NCBI GenBank assembly: GCA_963822145.1
Contig: CAWGGG010000004.1
Coordinates: 1,116,001 to 1,180,000 of the forward strand
Direction: 5' to 3'
From: UBA5072 sp963822145
Lineage (GTDB): Bacteria; Bacteroidota; Bacteroidia; Bacteroidales; UBA10428
Length of the DNA: 64,000 nt
The position numbers and the translations under genes were made by a program. Shown piece after piece: positions 8,856 through 18,724 of the stretch. Each line of letters starts with the position of its first letter. Positions within the stretch are counted from its first letter, which is position 1. The notes beneath the pieces are model-generated. The model was not told the DNA's origin. It searched no databases and was given only the letters and a program-made list of their open reading frames with translations.

Positions 8856-9293
8856 CTATCTTTTCAGATATACCCAGGCATTTGGGGTAACCTCGCTGCG
8901 GAACTTCTCAATTTCTGAAATACTTTCCCGATAAGTGCCATAGGTCCGGGCGGAAACCATCTGATAATTACCAATTCCGGTAATTATCTGCGCCTGGTAA
9001 CCCATGCCCCGCAATTTCTCAGCATAATTATCTGCATTCTTCTGAACCGTAAAACATCCTACAATCATGTAATAGGTCCCGCTCACCGCGCTTTTCTGTC
9101 CCTGAGCCTCCGTGATATTGGTAAGTCCATTATTCATGCCGGCAAAAAGCGCAGCTGAGTCAACTAATTCGGAGCTGGCAGATGATGTATCCGCAGTTAA
9201 GGTATCTACCGTTCTGGCCGAAGACCTCTTGAAATATTTGCATCCGGTGCATAGCAGGAGGAAAAGGCACAGGAATAAGAATAAGTGCTTCAT
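8856..9293 (-). CDS. SPOR-domain lipoprotein
   Basis: A 145-residue exported protein. The N-terminus is a lipoprotein signal with lipobox LCTGC (cysteine at residue 18), followed by a Ser/Thr-rich linker. From about residue 70 a SPOR domain begins (YYMIVGCF, then two beta-alpha repeats ending WVYLKR). SPOR domains bind denuded peptidoglycan glycan at division sites, so a periplasmic cell-wall role is likely. The partner is unknown. A TAAATTTG -7 element lies about 50 bases upstream. Confidence 0.88.
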   Translation of the reverse strand: MKHLFLFLCLFLLLCTGCKYFKRSSARTVDTLTADTSSASSELVDSAALFAGMNNGLTNITEAQGQKSAVSGTYYMIVGCFTVQKNADNYAEKLRGMGYQAQIITGIGNYQMVSARTYGTYRESISEIEKFRSEVTPNAWVYLKR

Positions 9294-9344
9294 GGCTTGG
9301 GTTATTGAGTAAGAAAATTTTGTTATGAAAAGGATCGTTTAAAA

Positions 9345-9352
9345 CAAATTTA
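9345..9352 (-). promoter_or_regulatory. -7 element for the SPOR lipoprotein gene
   Basis: Minus strand reads TAAATTTG, a full match to TAnnTTTG, 52 bases upstream of the ATG at 9293. The -33 region is not recognisable. Confidence 0.4.
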
Positions 9353-9427
9353 TGAAAATTAGGTTATTAACCATAACATTTCTTCAGAAGTTTTTAATTT
9401 TACTGCCGGAAACAATTTAACATATTT

Positions 9428-10429
9428 ATGGCCGATTTATCAACTGTCTTCGCAGGGCTTGCATTGAAGAATCCAATAATTATTGGCAGTTCAGGTCTGT
9501 CCGATACCTTTGAAAGTATTCAGGAACTTGAAAAAAAAGGAGCTGCAGCCATAGTACTGAAATCACTCTTCGAAGAAGAGATACTCCGCGAAATGAATGC
9601 CAATCTGCACAGAATGAGTTCTGATGGATTCCTGTACCCGGAGACTGTTGATTTTTATGATTTTATGGAATCTCCCGATGAACCTACTGTAAAGTACCTG
9701 GAGCAGATCACATCCGCCAAACAAAAGGTGTCCATTCCCATTATTGCCAGCATCAACTGCATTACGGCTTCACAATGGACCTATTTTCCCCGACAGATTC
9801 AGCAAGCCGGAGCAGACGCCCTGGAACTGAATATCTTTGTACTTCCAAGCGATTTCAGCCGGCAGGCCGAAGAAAACGAGAAAGTTTATTTTGACATTAT
9901 CACGGAGGTAAAAAAACAGGTGACTATACCGGTTATTGTCAAGTTGAGCTATTATTTTTCCAACCTGGCTGCATTTCTCCTGAAGGTCTCCAATTCTGGA
10001 ATTGACGGACTGGTATTGTTCAACCGGTTTTACAATCCCGATATTGACATTGACAACCTGGAATTTACCGCAGGTGCTGTATTGAGCAATCCTGCAGATC
10101 TTTACATTTCACTTCGCTGGATGGGTATCCTTTCGGGCAGATCAGGCTGCAGTCTGGCTGCCTCCACAGGTGTACACGACGGTTCAGCCCTGGTAAAGCA
10201 GATACTCGCCGGGGCCAATGCTGTGGAAATTGCATCCACTGTGTATATTAACGGTGCTGATCAGATCCAGGTGATGCTGGATGAACTGGAGGCCTGGATG
10301 ACCTCCAAGAAGATCGAAAAGGTTAGTGATTTCAGGGGCTTGTTAAGCCAGGCCAAAACAGCCAACCCTGCAGCTTATGAACGTGTCCAGTTTATGAAAT
10401 ACTTCAGGGGATTTCGGAACAATTCATAA
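9428..10429 (+). CDS. Dihydroorotate dehydrogenase-like flavoprotein
   Basis: A 333-residue TIM-barrel protein of the dihydroorotate dehydrogenase superfamily, in the subgroup usually annotated DHOD-like rather than PyrD. Visible: the N-terminal GLALKNPIIIGSSGLS, IPIIASINC, ADALELNIF, IPVIVKLS and a phosphate-binding tail ILAGANAVEIASTVY. The strict PyrD active-site block is not preserved, so it may reduce or oxidise another substrate; pyrimidine synthesis should not be assumed. It is a single gene, convergent with the thioredoxin-fold gene. Confidence 0.8.
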   Translation: MADLSTVFAGLALKNPIIIGSSGLSDTFESIQELEKKGAAAIVLKSLFEEEILREMNANLHRMSSDGFLYPETVDFYDFMESPDEPTVKYLEQITSAKQKVSIPIIASINCITASQWTYFPRQIQQAGADALELNIFVLPSDFSRQAEENEKVYFDIITEVKKQVTIPVIVKLSYYFSNLAAFLLKVSNSGIDGLVLFNRFYNPDIDIDNLEFTAGAVLSNPADLYISLRWMGILSGRSGCSLAASTGVHDGSALVKQILAGANAVEIASTVYINGADQIQVMLDELEAWMTSKKIEKVSDFRGLLSQAKTANPAAYERVQFMKYFRGFRNNS

Positions 10430-10452
10430 GGCAACGCTCATAATTCAGGGAA

Positions 10453-11034
10453 TTAAGCCAGATCCTCGGCTTCTTCAGGCATCCAGTGGCGGTCCATGCC
10501 CTCCCACTTCACATTGCACCCGACAGGATTCGTAATTTTTACACTGATTTCTTTGCCGGTGGTAAGCTCATGCAGCACGCGATCGAGATCATTTACGGAG
10601 GATTTGGCCGCATCGCGCGGATTGTCCAATCCCCTTCCGGTATAGACCAGCTTCCTTACTTCATCGAAAACATAAAAATGGGGAGTTCTCAGAGCGCCGT
10701 ATTTCCTGGCAATATCCTGTGTTTCATCATAGAGATAAATCCACGGAAAGTCATACTGTTTCATCCGTTGCACCATATGATCAAAGTCATCTTCCCTGTA
10801 TGTATTGGCGCTGTTGGAATTAATGGCTATAAAGGCAACTCCATCCTGCAGGTATTTTAACGCTGTCTGCCGCGTGTGTTCATCCGAGCCCAGCACATAG
10901 GGACAATGATTGCAGGTGAAGAACAGGACAAGGTATTTGCTGGTATTGAAATCAGTCAGACTGTAATTCCTCCCGTCAGTTGCTTTCAGGTTGAAATCAG
11001 GCGCCTTGGCGCCAATATTGAGTGTAAAGCCCAT
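10453..11034 (-). CDS. Thioredoxin-fold protein (AhpC/TSA-like)
   Basis: 193 residues with a peroxiredoxin/thioredoxin fold. APDFNL near residue 11 and YLVLFFTCNHCP give a CxxC pair at C41 and C44. RTPHFYVFD supplies the cis-proline strand. No signal peptide is seen, so it is probably cytoplasmic. Family members are small redoxins of unknown partner (PRX-like 1 type); a role in thiol repair or peroxide removal is inferred. It lies between the DHOD-like gene and the trans-sulfuration enzyme, same strand as the latter, 73 bases apart. Confidence 0.8.
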   Translation of the reverse strand: MGFTLNIGAKAPDFNLKATDGRNYSLTDFNTSKYLVLFFTCNHCPYVLGSDEHTRQTALKYLQDGVAFIAINSNSANTYREDDFDHMVQRMKQYDFPWIYLYDETQDIARKYGALRTPHFYVFDEVRKLVYTGRGLDNPRDAAKSSVNDLDRVLHELTTGKEISVKITNPVGCNVKWEGMDRHWMPEEAEDLA

Positions 11035-11107
11035 AATCTATCAGTTAATTAACCATAAAACAAAAGAGATCCGTAATTGTTCTAATACCGTAGGATTGAT
11101 TCAAGGC

Positions 11108-12313
11108 TTAAAGAAGGTGCATTTTTTCAAGGCATTCTTTCATTTTTTCCACTGACCTTTCAATATTATTGTCAAGCCCAATAGAAAACCTCACCAATCC
11201 TTCATTCAGACCAATTTTTCGCTGCAGGTCCTCCGGAACTTCAGATGAAGTGCTTTTCCCGGAGTTGCTGAAAAGCGTTTTAAAGTATCCCAGGCTGACC
11301 GCAAGATATCCAACACCTTCCATCTGCAGCATTCTCATAAACTCGTTTGCCGTTCTGGATGAATTCAATTCCAGCGCAACCATGCCACCGTAACCATATT
11401 CCTGATTGAAAATGCGGGTCATCAAATGATGCTGGGGATGATCCGGAAGTCCGGGATAGCGGACCTTAAGTCCAAGATTCTGCAAAACTGTGGCAACATA
11501 TAAGGCATTGCTACTGTGTTGTTTCATTCTTACATGCAGGGTATGCAGGTTCTTTAGGATAGAGGAAGACCGCATGGGATCCAGGACCGGTCCCAGCAGC
11601 ATGGCCGTTCCATCATTGACATTGGACAAACCGTTGATGAACGACCCGGAACCACAGATGGCTCCTGCAACACAATCATTCTTCCCGTTTATGAATTTGG
11701 TCATGCTGTAAACAACAATATCAGCTCCCAGTCTGGCCGGTGTAATCATCATAGGACTGAAAGTATTGTCAACCATCAGGATAATACCGCTATCCTTCGC
11801 TATATCGGACAGAGCGGGGATATCAGATACCTGTAAAAGTGGATTCGTGATCGACTCGGTATAGATAAGCCTGGTATTGGGCTGAAGGGCTTTTTTTACA
11901 CTTTCCAGGTCAGTAATATCAACAAAGGACACCTCAATATTGAACTTTGGAAGGAAGTTCTTCAGGAATGCAAAAGTTCCCCCGTAGGTGTTGACGCTGG
12001 TGATCACATGGTCTCCTGCCCTGCAAAGCTGAAGGATAGAACAGGTAATGGCTGACATTCCCGATGCTGTAACCCAGGCTGACTCGGTACTTTCCATCGC
12101 GGCCATTGTATCGGCGAGGTATTTGTTACTGGGATTCCAATGCCGGGAATAAAGATAGCAGCCTTCGGTATGACCCAGAAAGGTCTCAGTCATGGTTTCC
12201 GGATCCAGGAAAGTAAAAGTGGAAGAATCGGTGATAGCCGGGTTAACACCACCAAATTCATCAAAATGCAGCATGTCCTGAACACGGCTTGCCGGATCAA
12301 ATTGTTCTTTCAT
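11108..12313 (-). CDS. PLP-dependent trans-sulfuration family enzyme (Cys/Met metabolism)
   Basis: 401 residues, fold type I PLP enzyme of the cystathionine gamma-synthase / methionine gamma-lyase family. Visible: YSRHWNPSN (56-64), SGMSAI (84-89), VDNTF with the PLP-nitrogen-binding D182, and the Schiff-base lysine K206 in SMTKF. The usual GHSD after the lysine reads GKND here, a departure that may affect substrate choice. The exact reaction (gamma-synthase, gamma-lyase or beta-lyase) cannot be decided. It is encoded a few kilobases from metH and metF, on the other strand. Confidence 0.82.
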   Translation of the reverse strand: MKEQFDPASRVQDMLHFDEFGGVNPAITDSSTFTFLDPETMTETFLGHTEGCYLYSRHWNPSNKYLADTMAAMESTESAWVTASGMSAITCSILQLCRAGDHVITSVNTYGGTFAFLKNFLPKFNIEVSFVDITDLESVKKALQPNTRLIYTESITNPLLQVSDIPALSDIAKDSGIILMVDNTFSPMMITPARLGADIVVYSMTKFINGKNDCVAGAICGSGSFINGLSNVNDGTAMLLGPVLDPMRSSSILKNLHTLHVRMKQHSSNALYVATVLQNLGLKVRYPGLPDHPQHHLMTRIFNQEYGYGGMVALELNSSRTANEFMRMLQMEGVGYLAVSLGYFKTLFSNSGKSTSSEVPEDLQRKIGLNEGLVRFSIGLDNNIERSVEKMKECLEKMHLL

Positions 12314-12525
12314 ATCATAAAAATTTCAATCAAAAATTACCAAATATTCACCGTTCCCACAATGACTTTAACACATAACACCGTACTTATCCGAAACCAT
12401 CCTGTGTTATTGGTCAATGTATTATAAGCATTGGACGAAAAAGAGGAATGGTTCATCAAGTAACTCTCACATCAGCAGCCACTCCACGTATATCTATGCA
12501 AATAACAATTGAAAACCTAAGCATT

Positions 12526-12921
12526 ATGTTACAGGACTGGACCAACCGCACCATTTTAGTTGCAGAAGATGATCAGATCAGTTTTAAATACCTGGATCTC
12601 ATCTTATCCCGGAAAACAAATGCCAATGTGCTTTGGGCGATCGACGGCCAGATTGCTGTGGACTTTTGCAAGCAATACAATCATATTGATCTTATCCTTA
12701 TGGATGTTCAGCTTCCGGTAATCGATGGTGTTGAAGCCATCCGGCAGATAAGGGAATTTAATCGGGCCATCCCCATCATTGTACATACTGCCAATGCTTT
12801 TGGAGATGAATGTGACCGTTGTTTTGAGGCCGGCTGTGATGATTTTATCACAAAACCGGTGAATCTTCAGCAGTTGTTGTATAAAATTGAAAATCTGCTT
12901 AACCCTGTCGCTGTCCGGTAG
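12526..12921 (+). CDS. Single-domain response regulator (receiver only)
   Basis: About 131 residues holding only a CheY-like receiver: acidic pair in AEDDQ (14-16), phospho-acceptor D60 in ILMDVQ, the conserved threonine in HTAN and K110 in ITKP. No output domain follows. The frame is open from 12448 with further ATGs at 12496 and 12526; the last is chosen because family members begin a few residues before the first strand. No histidine kinase is next to it, so its partner is elsewhere. Confidence 0.82.
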   Translation: MLQDWTNRTILVAEDDQISFKYLDLILSRKTNANVLWAIDGQIAVDFCKQYNHIDLILMDVQLPVIDGVEAIRQIREFNRAIPIIVHTANAFGDECDRCFEAGCDDFITKPVNLQQLLYKIENLLNPVAVR

Positions 12922-13039
12922 CACGCGCTTTTCCAGCCTCACCTTTAGAACTCCTTATTTTGTTTCTCATGAAGATCTGAGCACTTATGCATTCAGTTTT
13001 TTTTTAAATTGCATATAAATTATTCAAAGCCCGGGCACC

Positions 13040-14947
13040 ATGAGAACTTTAATCAACCTTTTTGAAGACTGTGTTAAGAAATACAGTGATTATGTTTGTC
13101 TCCTTGAAAAAAAGAACAATAAATATAAAGGTTCAACATTCAAAGAGATCCAGGAGAAAGTGCACCACTTTGGCGCAGGTTTGGTATCAATGGGTGTCCA
13201 AAAGGGCGACCGGATTGCTTTGTTGTCTGAGGGCAGAAACGACTGGGTCATCAGTGAACTTGGGATTCTTTTTGCCGGAGCTGTGGATGTGCCACTTTCG
13301 GTAAAACTGACCGAACCGGCTGAATTAAAATTCAGAATTGAGCATTCAGGTTCAAAGTTCATAATCGCCTCTAAAAACCAGGCAAAAAAGATTGCCCCTT
13401 TAAAGGCTTCGTTGCCAAATCTGGAAAAAATAATTTTACTGGATACTCAGGATGAATATAAGGATTTCGAAGTACTATTTGGTGATATCATAAAACGGGG
13501 AAAAGATTTCCTGAAAGAGAAACCGGAAGAGTTCAGGGAAAGGTGGCAGTCTGTTCAGGAAGATGATTATGCCAATATATGTTATACCTCCGGTACAACG
13601 GCCGATCCCAAAGGAATAATTCTGAGCCACCGCAACTACGTGGCCAACATTAATCAATCCCTGAGTTTGTTCTCCATTCCGCGTTACTGGACAACCCTGC
13701 TGATTCTGCCTTGGGACCATGCATTCGCCCATACCTGCGGCATATATACCCTAATGTCTTGCGGTGCCAGCATGGCCTCGGTTCAGGTAGGTGAAACTCC
13801 CATGGAAACGCTTAAGAATATTCCGATCAATATCAAAGAAAACAGGCCATACCTGCTGATGAGCGTTCCGGCATTGGCAAAGAATTTCAAGAAGAACATC
13901 GAAAAAGGCATCCGGGATAAAGGTCTGCTGGCTGAAAAACTCTTCAGTTTTGCATTGAAAGTCGCCTTTATCCACAACGGAAACGGTTGGAACCGGGGAA
14001 AGGGATTGAAATTCCTGTTGAAACCCCTGCTCCTCCTTTTTGATAAGATATTATTCAGTAAAGTCAGAGAGGGTTTTGGGGGAAATCTGGTTTATTTTAT
14101 CGGAGGCGGTGCACTTCTGGATATTGATCTTCAGCGTTTCTTTTATGCCATTGGAATTCCCATGTACCAGGGTTATGGTTTGACCGAGGCAGCCCCGGTT
14201 ATATCAGCCAACAACCCTGAAAAACATAAGATGGGATCCTCAGGTGCACTGGTAAAGGACCTGGAACTGAAAATCTGTGATAACGATGGTCATGAGCTAC
14301 CGCGAGGAGAAAAAGGTGAAATTGTCGTCAAGGGTGATAATGTGATGATGGGCTACTGGGCCAATCCTGAGGCAACACGCGAAACTATCAGGGATGGATG
14401 GCTGTATACCGGTGATCTCGGCTACATGGATGAAGACGGATTCCTCTATGTGCTGGGCCGGTTTAAAAGCCTTCTTATTGGTGATGACGGTGAGAAATTC
14501 AGTCCCGAAAGCATCGAAGAAGCGCTGGTTCAGCATTCCAGGTTCATCGACCAATGCATGCTTTACAACAGCCAGAACGGGTATACTTCTGCACTCATAT
14601 ACCCCAATGCACAGGCTATTAAATCCTGGTTATCAGTACATTTCAAGGAAGCCGATGACGAGGAATCGGCACGCGAAGCCATTCAGCTTATCGAATCACA
14701 AATAGATCAATTCCTGGCAGGTGGTAAATTTGAGGATCTCTTCCCACACCGTTGGCTACCCGCCACCTTTGCCATTATAGAGGAAGGATTCACGGAGGAT
14801 AATCATTTGTTGAACAGTACACTCAAAATGGTCAGGCCTAAAATAACCGAACAATTCAAAGAAAGGATTGATCATATGTATACCCCCCAGGGGAAAACCA
14901 TATTTAATGATTTGAATATAGATGTGATTAAGAACATGGTGAAGTAG
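13040..14947 (+). CDS. Long-chain fatty acid-CoA ligase (AMP-forming)
   Basis: 635 residues of the adenylate-forming family. The P-loop YTSGTTADPKG lies near residue 180, the A5 block YQGYGLTEAAP near residue 380, GWLYTGDLGYMDEDG in the 450s and the hinge GRFKSLL soon after. These match long-chain acyl-CoA synthetases, which activate fatty acids with ATP and CoA at the membrane. No signal peptide. Chain length preference cannot be read. The gene ends 80 bases before metH, which seems to have its own promoter. Confidence 0.9.
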   Translation: MRTLINLFEDCVKKYSDYVCLLEKKNNKYKGSTFKEIQEKVHHFGAGLVSMGVQKGDRIALLSEGRNDWVISELGILFAGAVDVPLSVKLTEPAELKFRIEHSGSKFIIASKNQAKKIAPLKASLPNLEKIILLDTQDEYKDFEVLFGDIIKRGKDFLKEKPEEFRERWQSVQEDDYANICYTSGTTADPKGIILSHRNYVANINQSLSLFSIPRYWTTLLILPWDHAFAHTCGIYTLMSCGASMASVQVGETPMETLKNIPINIKENRPYLLMSVPALAKNFKKNIEKGIRDKGLLAEKLFSFALKVAFIHNGNGWNRGKGLKFLLKPLLLLFDKILFSKVREGFGGNLVYFIGGGALLDIDLQRFFYAIGIPMYQGYGLTEAAPVISANNPEKHKMGSSGALVKDLELKICDNDGHELPRGEKGEIVVKGDNVMMGYWANPEATRETIRDGWLYTGDLGYMDEDGFLYVLGRFKSLLIGDDGEKFSPESIEEALVQHSRFIDQCMLYNSQNGYTSALIYPNAQAIKSWLSVHFKEADDEESAREAIQLIESQIDQFLAGGKFEDLFPHRWLPATFAIIEEGFTEDNHLLNSTLKMVRPKITEQFKERIDHMYTPQGKTIFNDLNIDVIKNMVK

Positions 14948-14971
14948 TTATTTCGTGCCGTGTTTTTTCCT

Positions 14972-14979
14972 TAACTTTG
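14972..14979 (+). promoter_or_regulatory. -7 element upstream of metH
   Basis: TAACTTTG is a full match to TAnnTTTG. It overlaps the TTG at 14977 that opens the longest metH reading frame, so that codon cannot be the start if this promoter is used; the TTG at 15028 then has a leader of about 40 bases. Confidence 0.5.
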
Positions 14980-15027
14980 CCGTTTAAGTTATCGTATAAT
15001 TGTTTTCATACCCTTAACAGACATAAT

Positions 15028-18000
15028 TTGGACAAAGCATCAATTTACGAATTGCTCCACCATCGGATTCTTATCCTCGACGGAGCAATGGGCAGTCTTG
15101 TGCAAAAGTACAAGCTCAGTGAGAGTGATTTCAGAGGAGAGCGTTTCAGGGATTTTCCACATGATGTAAAAGGAAATATTGATCTGCTGTCCATTACCCG
15201 TCCGGATATTATCAGGCAGATCCATCTGGACTACCTGGAAGCAGGTGCGGATATTATCGAGACCAATACCTTCAGCAGTACCTCGATTTCACAGGCTGAT
15301 TACCATTTGGAAGACCTGGTGTATGAATTAAATTATGAATCGGCCAGAATAGCTGTTTCCGCCGCTGATGAGGTAACGAGACATGACATGAATAAGCCAC
15401 GTTTTGTGGCAGGATCCATAGGACCCACCAATAAAACGGCTTCGTTATCTCCGGATGTTAACGATCCCGGTTACCGTGCCATCACGTTTGATGACCTGGT
15501 AAATGCCTACCAGGAGCAGATCAGAGGATTATGTGACGGAGGTGTTGATCTCCTGCTGGTTGAAACAGTTTTCGACACCTTAAATGCAAAAGCGGCCCTT
15601 TTCGCCTGTGAACAGCATTTCAAGGAAACCGGAAAACGGCTTCCGGTGATGGTCTCGGGTACGATAACGGATGCCAGTGGCAGGACTTTATCGGGACAAA
15701 CCATTGGAGCTTTCCTCACTTCACTTACACACGGCAATTTATTGAGTATTGGCATTAATTGTGCTCTTGGTGCCAGGGATATGTTCCCCTATATCTCTGA
15801 ACTTGCTGCAAAAGCGCCTTTTTTTATAAGTGCCCATCCCAATGCCGGTCTTCCCAATCAGTTCGGTGGCTATGATGACACTCCCGAAATTATGGTCGCG
15901 CAAATCCGCGAATATCTCGAAAGCAATACCATCAATATTATTGGTGGTTGTTGCGGTACCATGCCCGATCACATCAGGGCTTTTGCGGACCTGGCAGCGC
16001 AATATCAGCCGCGCCGGTTGCCTGCAAACAAGCATCTCACGTGTCTGAGCGGATTGGAGACACTCCAGATTACCCAGGAGAGTAACTTCATCAATATTGG
16101 TGAGCGCACCAATGTATCCGGATCGGCGAAATTTGCCAAGCTCATCCGGGAAGAGAAATTTGAGGAAGCCCTTACTGTAGCCCGTGAACAGGTTGATGGC
16201 GGTGCTCAGGTGCTGGATATTTGCATGGACGATGCCATGTTGGATGCAGAAGAATGTATGGTCAGGTTCTTGCACCTGGTAATGGCCGAACCCGATATAG
16301 CAAAGCTTCCTCTGATGATCGATTCTTCCAAATGGTCAGTACTGGAAGCCGGGCTTAAATGTGTGCAGGGAAAATCAGTGGTGAATTCGATCAGCCTGAA
16401 AGAAGGAGAAACCGTATTTCTTGATCAGGCCACCAAGGTTAAACAATTCGGGGCCGCAGTAGTGGTTATGGCCTTTGATGAGAAAGGTCAGGCAGATACC
16501 TTTGAAAAGCGCATTGGGGTCTGCAAACGGGCTTATGAGCTGCTTGTCAACAGTGTGGGATTTGCACCCGAAAATATAATCTTCGACCCAAATGTTCTCG
16601 CCATTGGAACTGGTATTGAGGAGCACAATAACTATGCTGTGGACTTCATCAATACGGTTACCTGGATCAGGAAAAACCTGCCGCATGCCAAAGTGAGCGG
16701 AGGTATCAGCAATCTTTCCTTTGCTTTCAGAGGAAATAACACCATTCGTGAAGCCATTCACTCGGTATTTTTATATCATGCTATAAAAGCAGGCCTTGAC
16801 ATGGGCATAGTGAATCCAGCATTACTCACGGTTTATGATGATCTCCCGGCGGACCTGCTGGAACTTGTTGAAGATGTTGTTCTCAACAAGCGACCCGATG
16901 CAACAGAAAGGCTGATTGCCTTTTCTGATTCTGTTAAAACACAGGATAGAAAAGATGAGAAAACTGATGAATGGCGAAATAGTTCTGTCGAAGAACGAAT
17001 TCATCATGCACTGATCAGGGGTATTGTGGAATATATTGAACAGGATGTACTGGAAGCCAGAACAAAATATCCCCGTTCACTCAACATCATCGAAGGTCCT
17101 TTAATGGATGGCATGTCAAAGGTTGGTGATCTGTTCGGAGAAGGCAAGATGTTCCTTCCTCAGGTAGTTAAGAGCGCCAGGGTCATGAAAAAAGCGGTTG
17201 CGGTCCTGCAGCCTTACATTGAGCTGGAGAAAGATTTAAACGCTCCGGATGGTGAATATTCAGCCGGCAAGATCCTGCTGGCTACTGTTAAAGGAGATGT
17301 ACATGACATTGGCAAAAACATTGTCGGCGTAGTACTTAGCTGCAACAATTTCAAGGTAATCGACCTGGGCGTTATGGTACCCACCGAGAAAATCATAGAG
17401 GCTGCACTGGAGCATAAGGTTGATATCATCGGACTTAGCGGCCTGATCACTCCTTCCCTGGAGATCATGTCCGACGCTGCGAGGCAGTTCGAGAAAAGGG
17501 GACTAAACAAGCCCTTGCTGATTGGCGGAGCCACTACTTCGAAAATTCACACAGCTGTAAAAATAGAGCCGTATTACACGGCCCCTGTAATTCATGTGAA
17601 GGATGCTTCAAAAAGTGTTGGTGTAGTCAGCAGTCTTTTATCACAGACACTCAATAGGGATTTCACTGAAAAAACCAGAAAGGAGTATGAAGATCTGCGG
17701 AACACCTATTTAAGCGTCAAAGAAAAAGCATCCTACATTACACTCGAAGAAGCCCGTAAAAACAAGCTTCGGATAGACTGGAACAGGGAAAATATTTTTG
17801 TACCAAAATTTACCGGAATTCAGACTTTCAAGGATTATCCACTTGAGGAGATCCGGGAATACATCAGTTGGGTTTTCTTTTTTGTCGTGTGGCAATTGCG
17901 CGGCAAATATCCGGATATTTTGTCTGATTCCCGCCAGGGTGAAGAGGCCCGGAAATTATTTGCCGATGCCAACCGGATGCTGGATCAAATCATCAAAAAC

Positions 18001-18711
18001 AAGTCCCTGACAGCCAAAGGCGTCGTCGGAATATTTCCCGCAAATTCCGTTGGCGATGATATTGAGATATACGATGATACTGCCCGCAAAACGGTTTTAG
18101 CAAGATTTTACAACCTCAGGAACCAGGAGTTAAAAACCGACAGTGCACCCAACCTTTGCCTCTCTGATTTCATTGCCCCACGCAATTCCGGCAAAACGGA
18201 TTACATGGGTGCATTTGCCGTGACTGCCGGTTTGGGTATTGAAAAGATACTGGATGAATTCAAAGAAAACCTTGACGACTACCAGGGCATTATGGTAAAA
18301 GCACTGGCCGATCGGCTGGCGGAAGCATTCACTGAATTAATACATCTCAAGATAAGAAAGGATCTGTGGGGCTACGCAGCAAATGAAGACTTATCGCTTG
18401 ACGATCTCCTGCTTGAAAAGTATAAAGGTATCAGGCCGGCTCATGGCTATCCGGCTTGCCCTGATCATTCGGAAAAGGAAACCCTCTTCCGCCTGCTGCA
18501 GGTCGAACAGCATGCTGATATTTACCTTACCGAAAGCTTTTCCATGATGCCTGCAGCCTCAGTGAGCGGATTGGTGTTCGCCAATCCGCAGTCGCGTTAC
18601 TTTTTTGTGGGAAACATATCACCTGATCAGGTTCAGGATTATGCTTCAAGAAAGAGTATGGCAACAGCAACCGTAGAATCCCTGCTGGCCTCCAATCTAA
18701 ATTATAAATAA
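15028..18711 (+). CDS. metH: Cobalamin-dependent methionine synthase
   Basis: Transfers a methyl group from 5-methyltetrahydrofolate to homocysteine through cobalamin. About 1,227 residues, full MetH length. Order: homocysteine domain (DGAMGS at the start, GGCCG zinc cysteines), pterin domain (INIGERTN), B12 cap and B12-binding domain with cobalamin-ligand histidine in GDVHDIGKN, and the C-terminal activation domain (RPAHGYPACPDH). Start: no ATG fits; TTG at 15028 is placed 17 codons below an upstream TTG at 14977 that lies in a -7 element. metF follows after 13 bases, so the two form an operon supplying the methyl donor. No cobalamin or SAM riboswitch fits in the 80-base leader region. Confidence 0.95.
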   Translation: MDKASIYELLHHRILILDGAMGSLVQKYKLSESDFRGERFRDFPHDVKGNIDLLSITRPDIIRQIHLDYLEAGADIIETNTFSSTSISQADYHLEDLVYELNYESARIAVSAADEVTRHDMNKPRFVAGSIGPTNKTASLSPDVNDPGYRAITFDDLVNAYQEQIRGLCDGGVDLLLVETVFDTLNAKAALFACEQHFKETGKRLPVMVSGTITDASGRTLSGQTIGAFLTSLTHGNLLSIGINCALGARDMFPYISELAAKAPFFISAHPNAGLPNQFGGYDDTPEIMVAQIREYLESNTINIIGGCCGTMPDHIRAFADLAAQYQPRRLPANKHLTCLSGLETLQITQESNFINIGERTNVSGSAKFAKLIREEKFEEALTVAREQVDGGAQVLDICMDDAMLDAEECMVRFLHLVMAEPDIAKLPLMIDSSKWSVLEAGLKCVQGKSVVNSISLKEGETVFLDQATKVKQFGAAVVVMAFDEKGQADTFEKRIGVCKRAYELLVNSVGFAPENIIFDPNVLAIGTGIEEHNNYAVDFINTVTWIRKNLPHAKVSGGISNLSFAFRGNNTIREAIHSVFLYHAIKAGLDMGIVNPALLTVYDDLPADLLELVEDVVLNKRPDATERLIAFSDSVKTQDRKDEKTDEWRNSSVEERIHHALIRGIVEYIEQDVLEARTKYPRSLNIIEGPLMDGMSKVGDLFGEGKMFLPQVVKSARVMKKAVAVLQPYIELEKDLNAPDGEYSAGKILLATVKGDVHDIGKNIVGVVLSCNNFKVIDLGVMVPTEKIIEAALEHKVDIIGLSGLITPSLEIMSDAARQFEKRGLNKPLLIGGATTSKIHTAVKIEPYYTAPVIHVKDASKSVGVVSSLLSQTLNRDFTEKTRKEYEDLRNTYLSVKEKASYITLEEARKNKLRIDWNRENIFVPKFTGIQTFKDYPLEEIREYISWVFFFVVWQLRGKYPDILSDSRQGEEARKLFADANRMLDQIIKNKSLTAKGVVGIFPANSVGDDIEIYDDTARKTVLARFYNLRNQELKTDSAPNLCLSDFIAPRNSGKTDYMGAFAVTAGLGIEKILDEFKENLDDYQGIMVKALADRLAEAFTELIHLKIRKDLWGYAANEDLSLDDLLLEKYKGIRPAHGYPACPDHSEKETLFRLLQVEQHADIYLTESFSMMPAASVSGLVFANPQSRYFFVGNISPDQVQDYASRKSMATATVESLLASNLNYK

Positions 18712-18724
18712 GCTTACTCCTGCT

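Noticed and set aside
14941..15027. Cobalamin or SAM riboswitch upstream of metH
   Set aside because: The gap is only about 80 bases and contains a promoter-like element; no riboswitch consensus fits.
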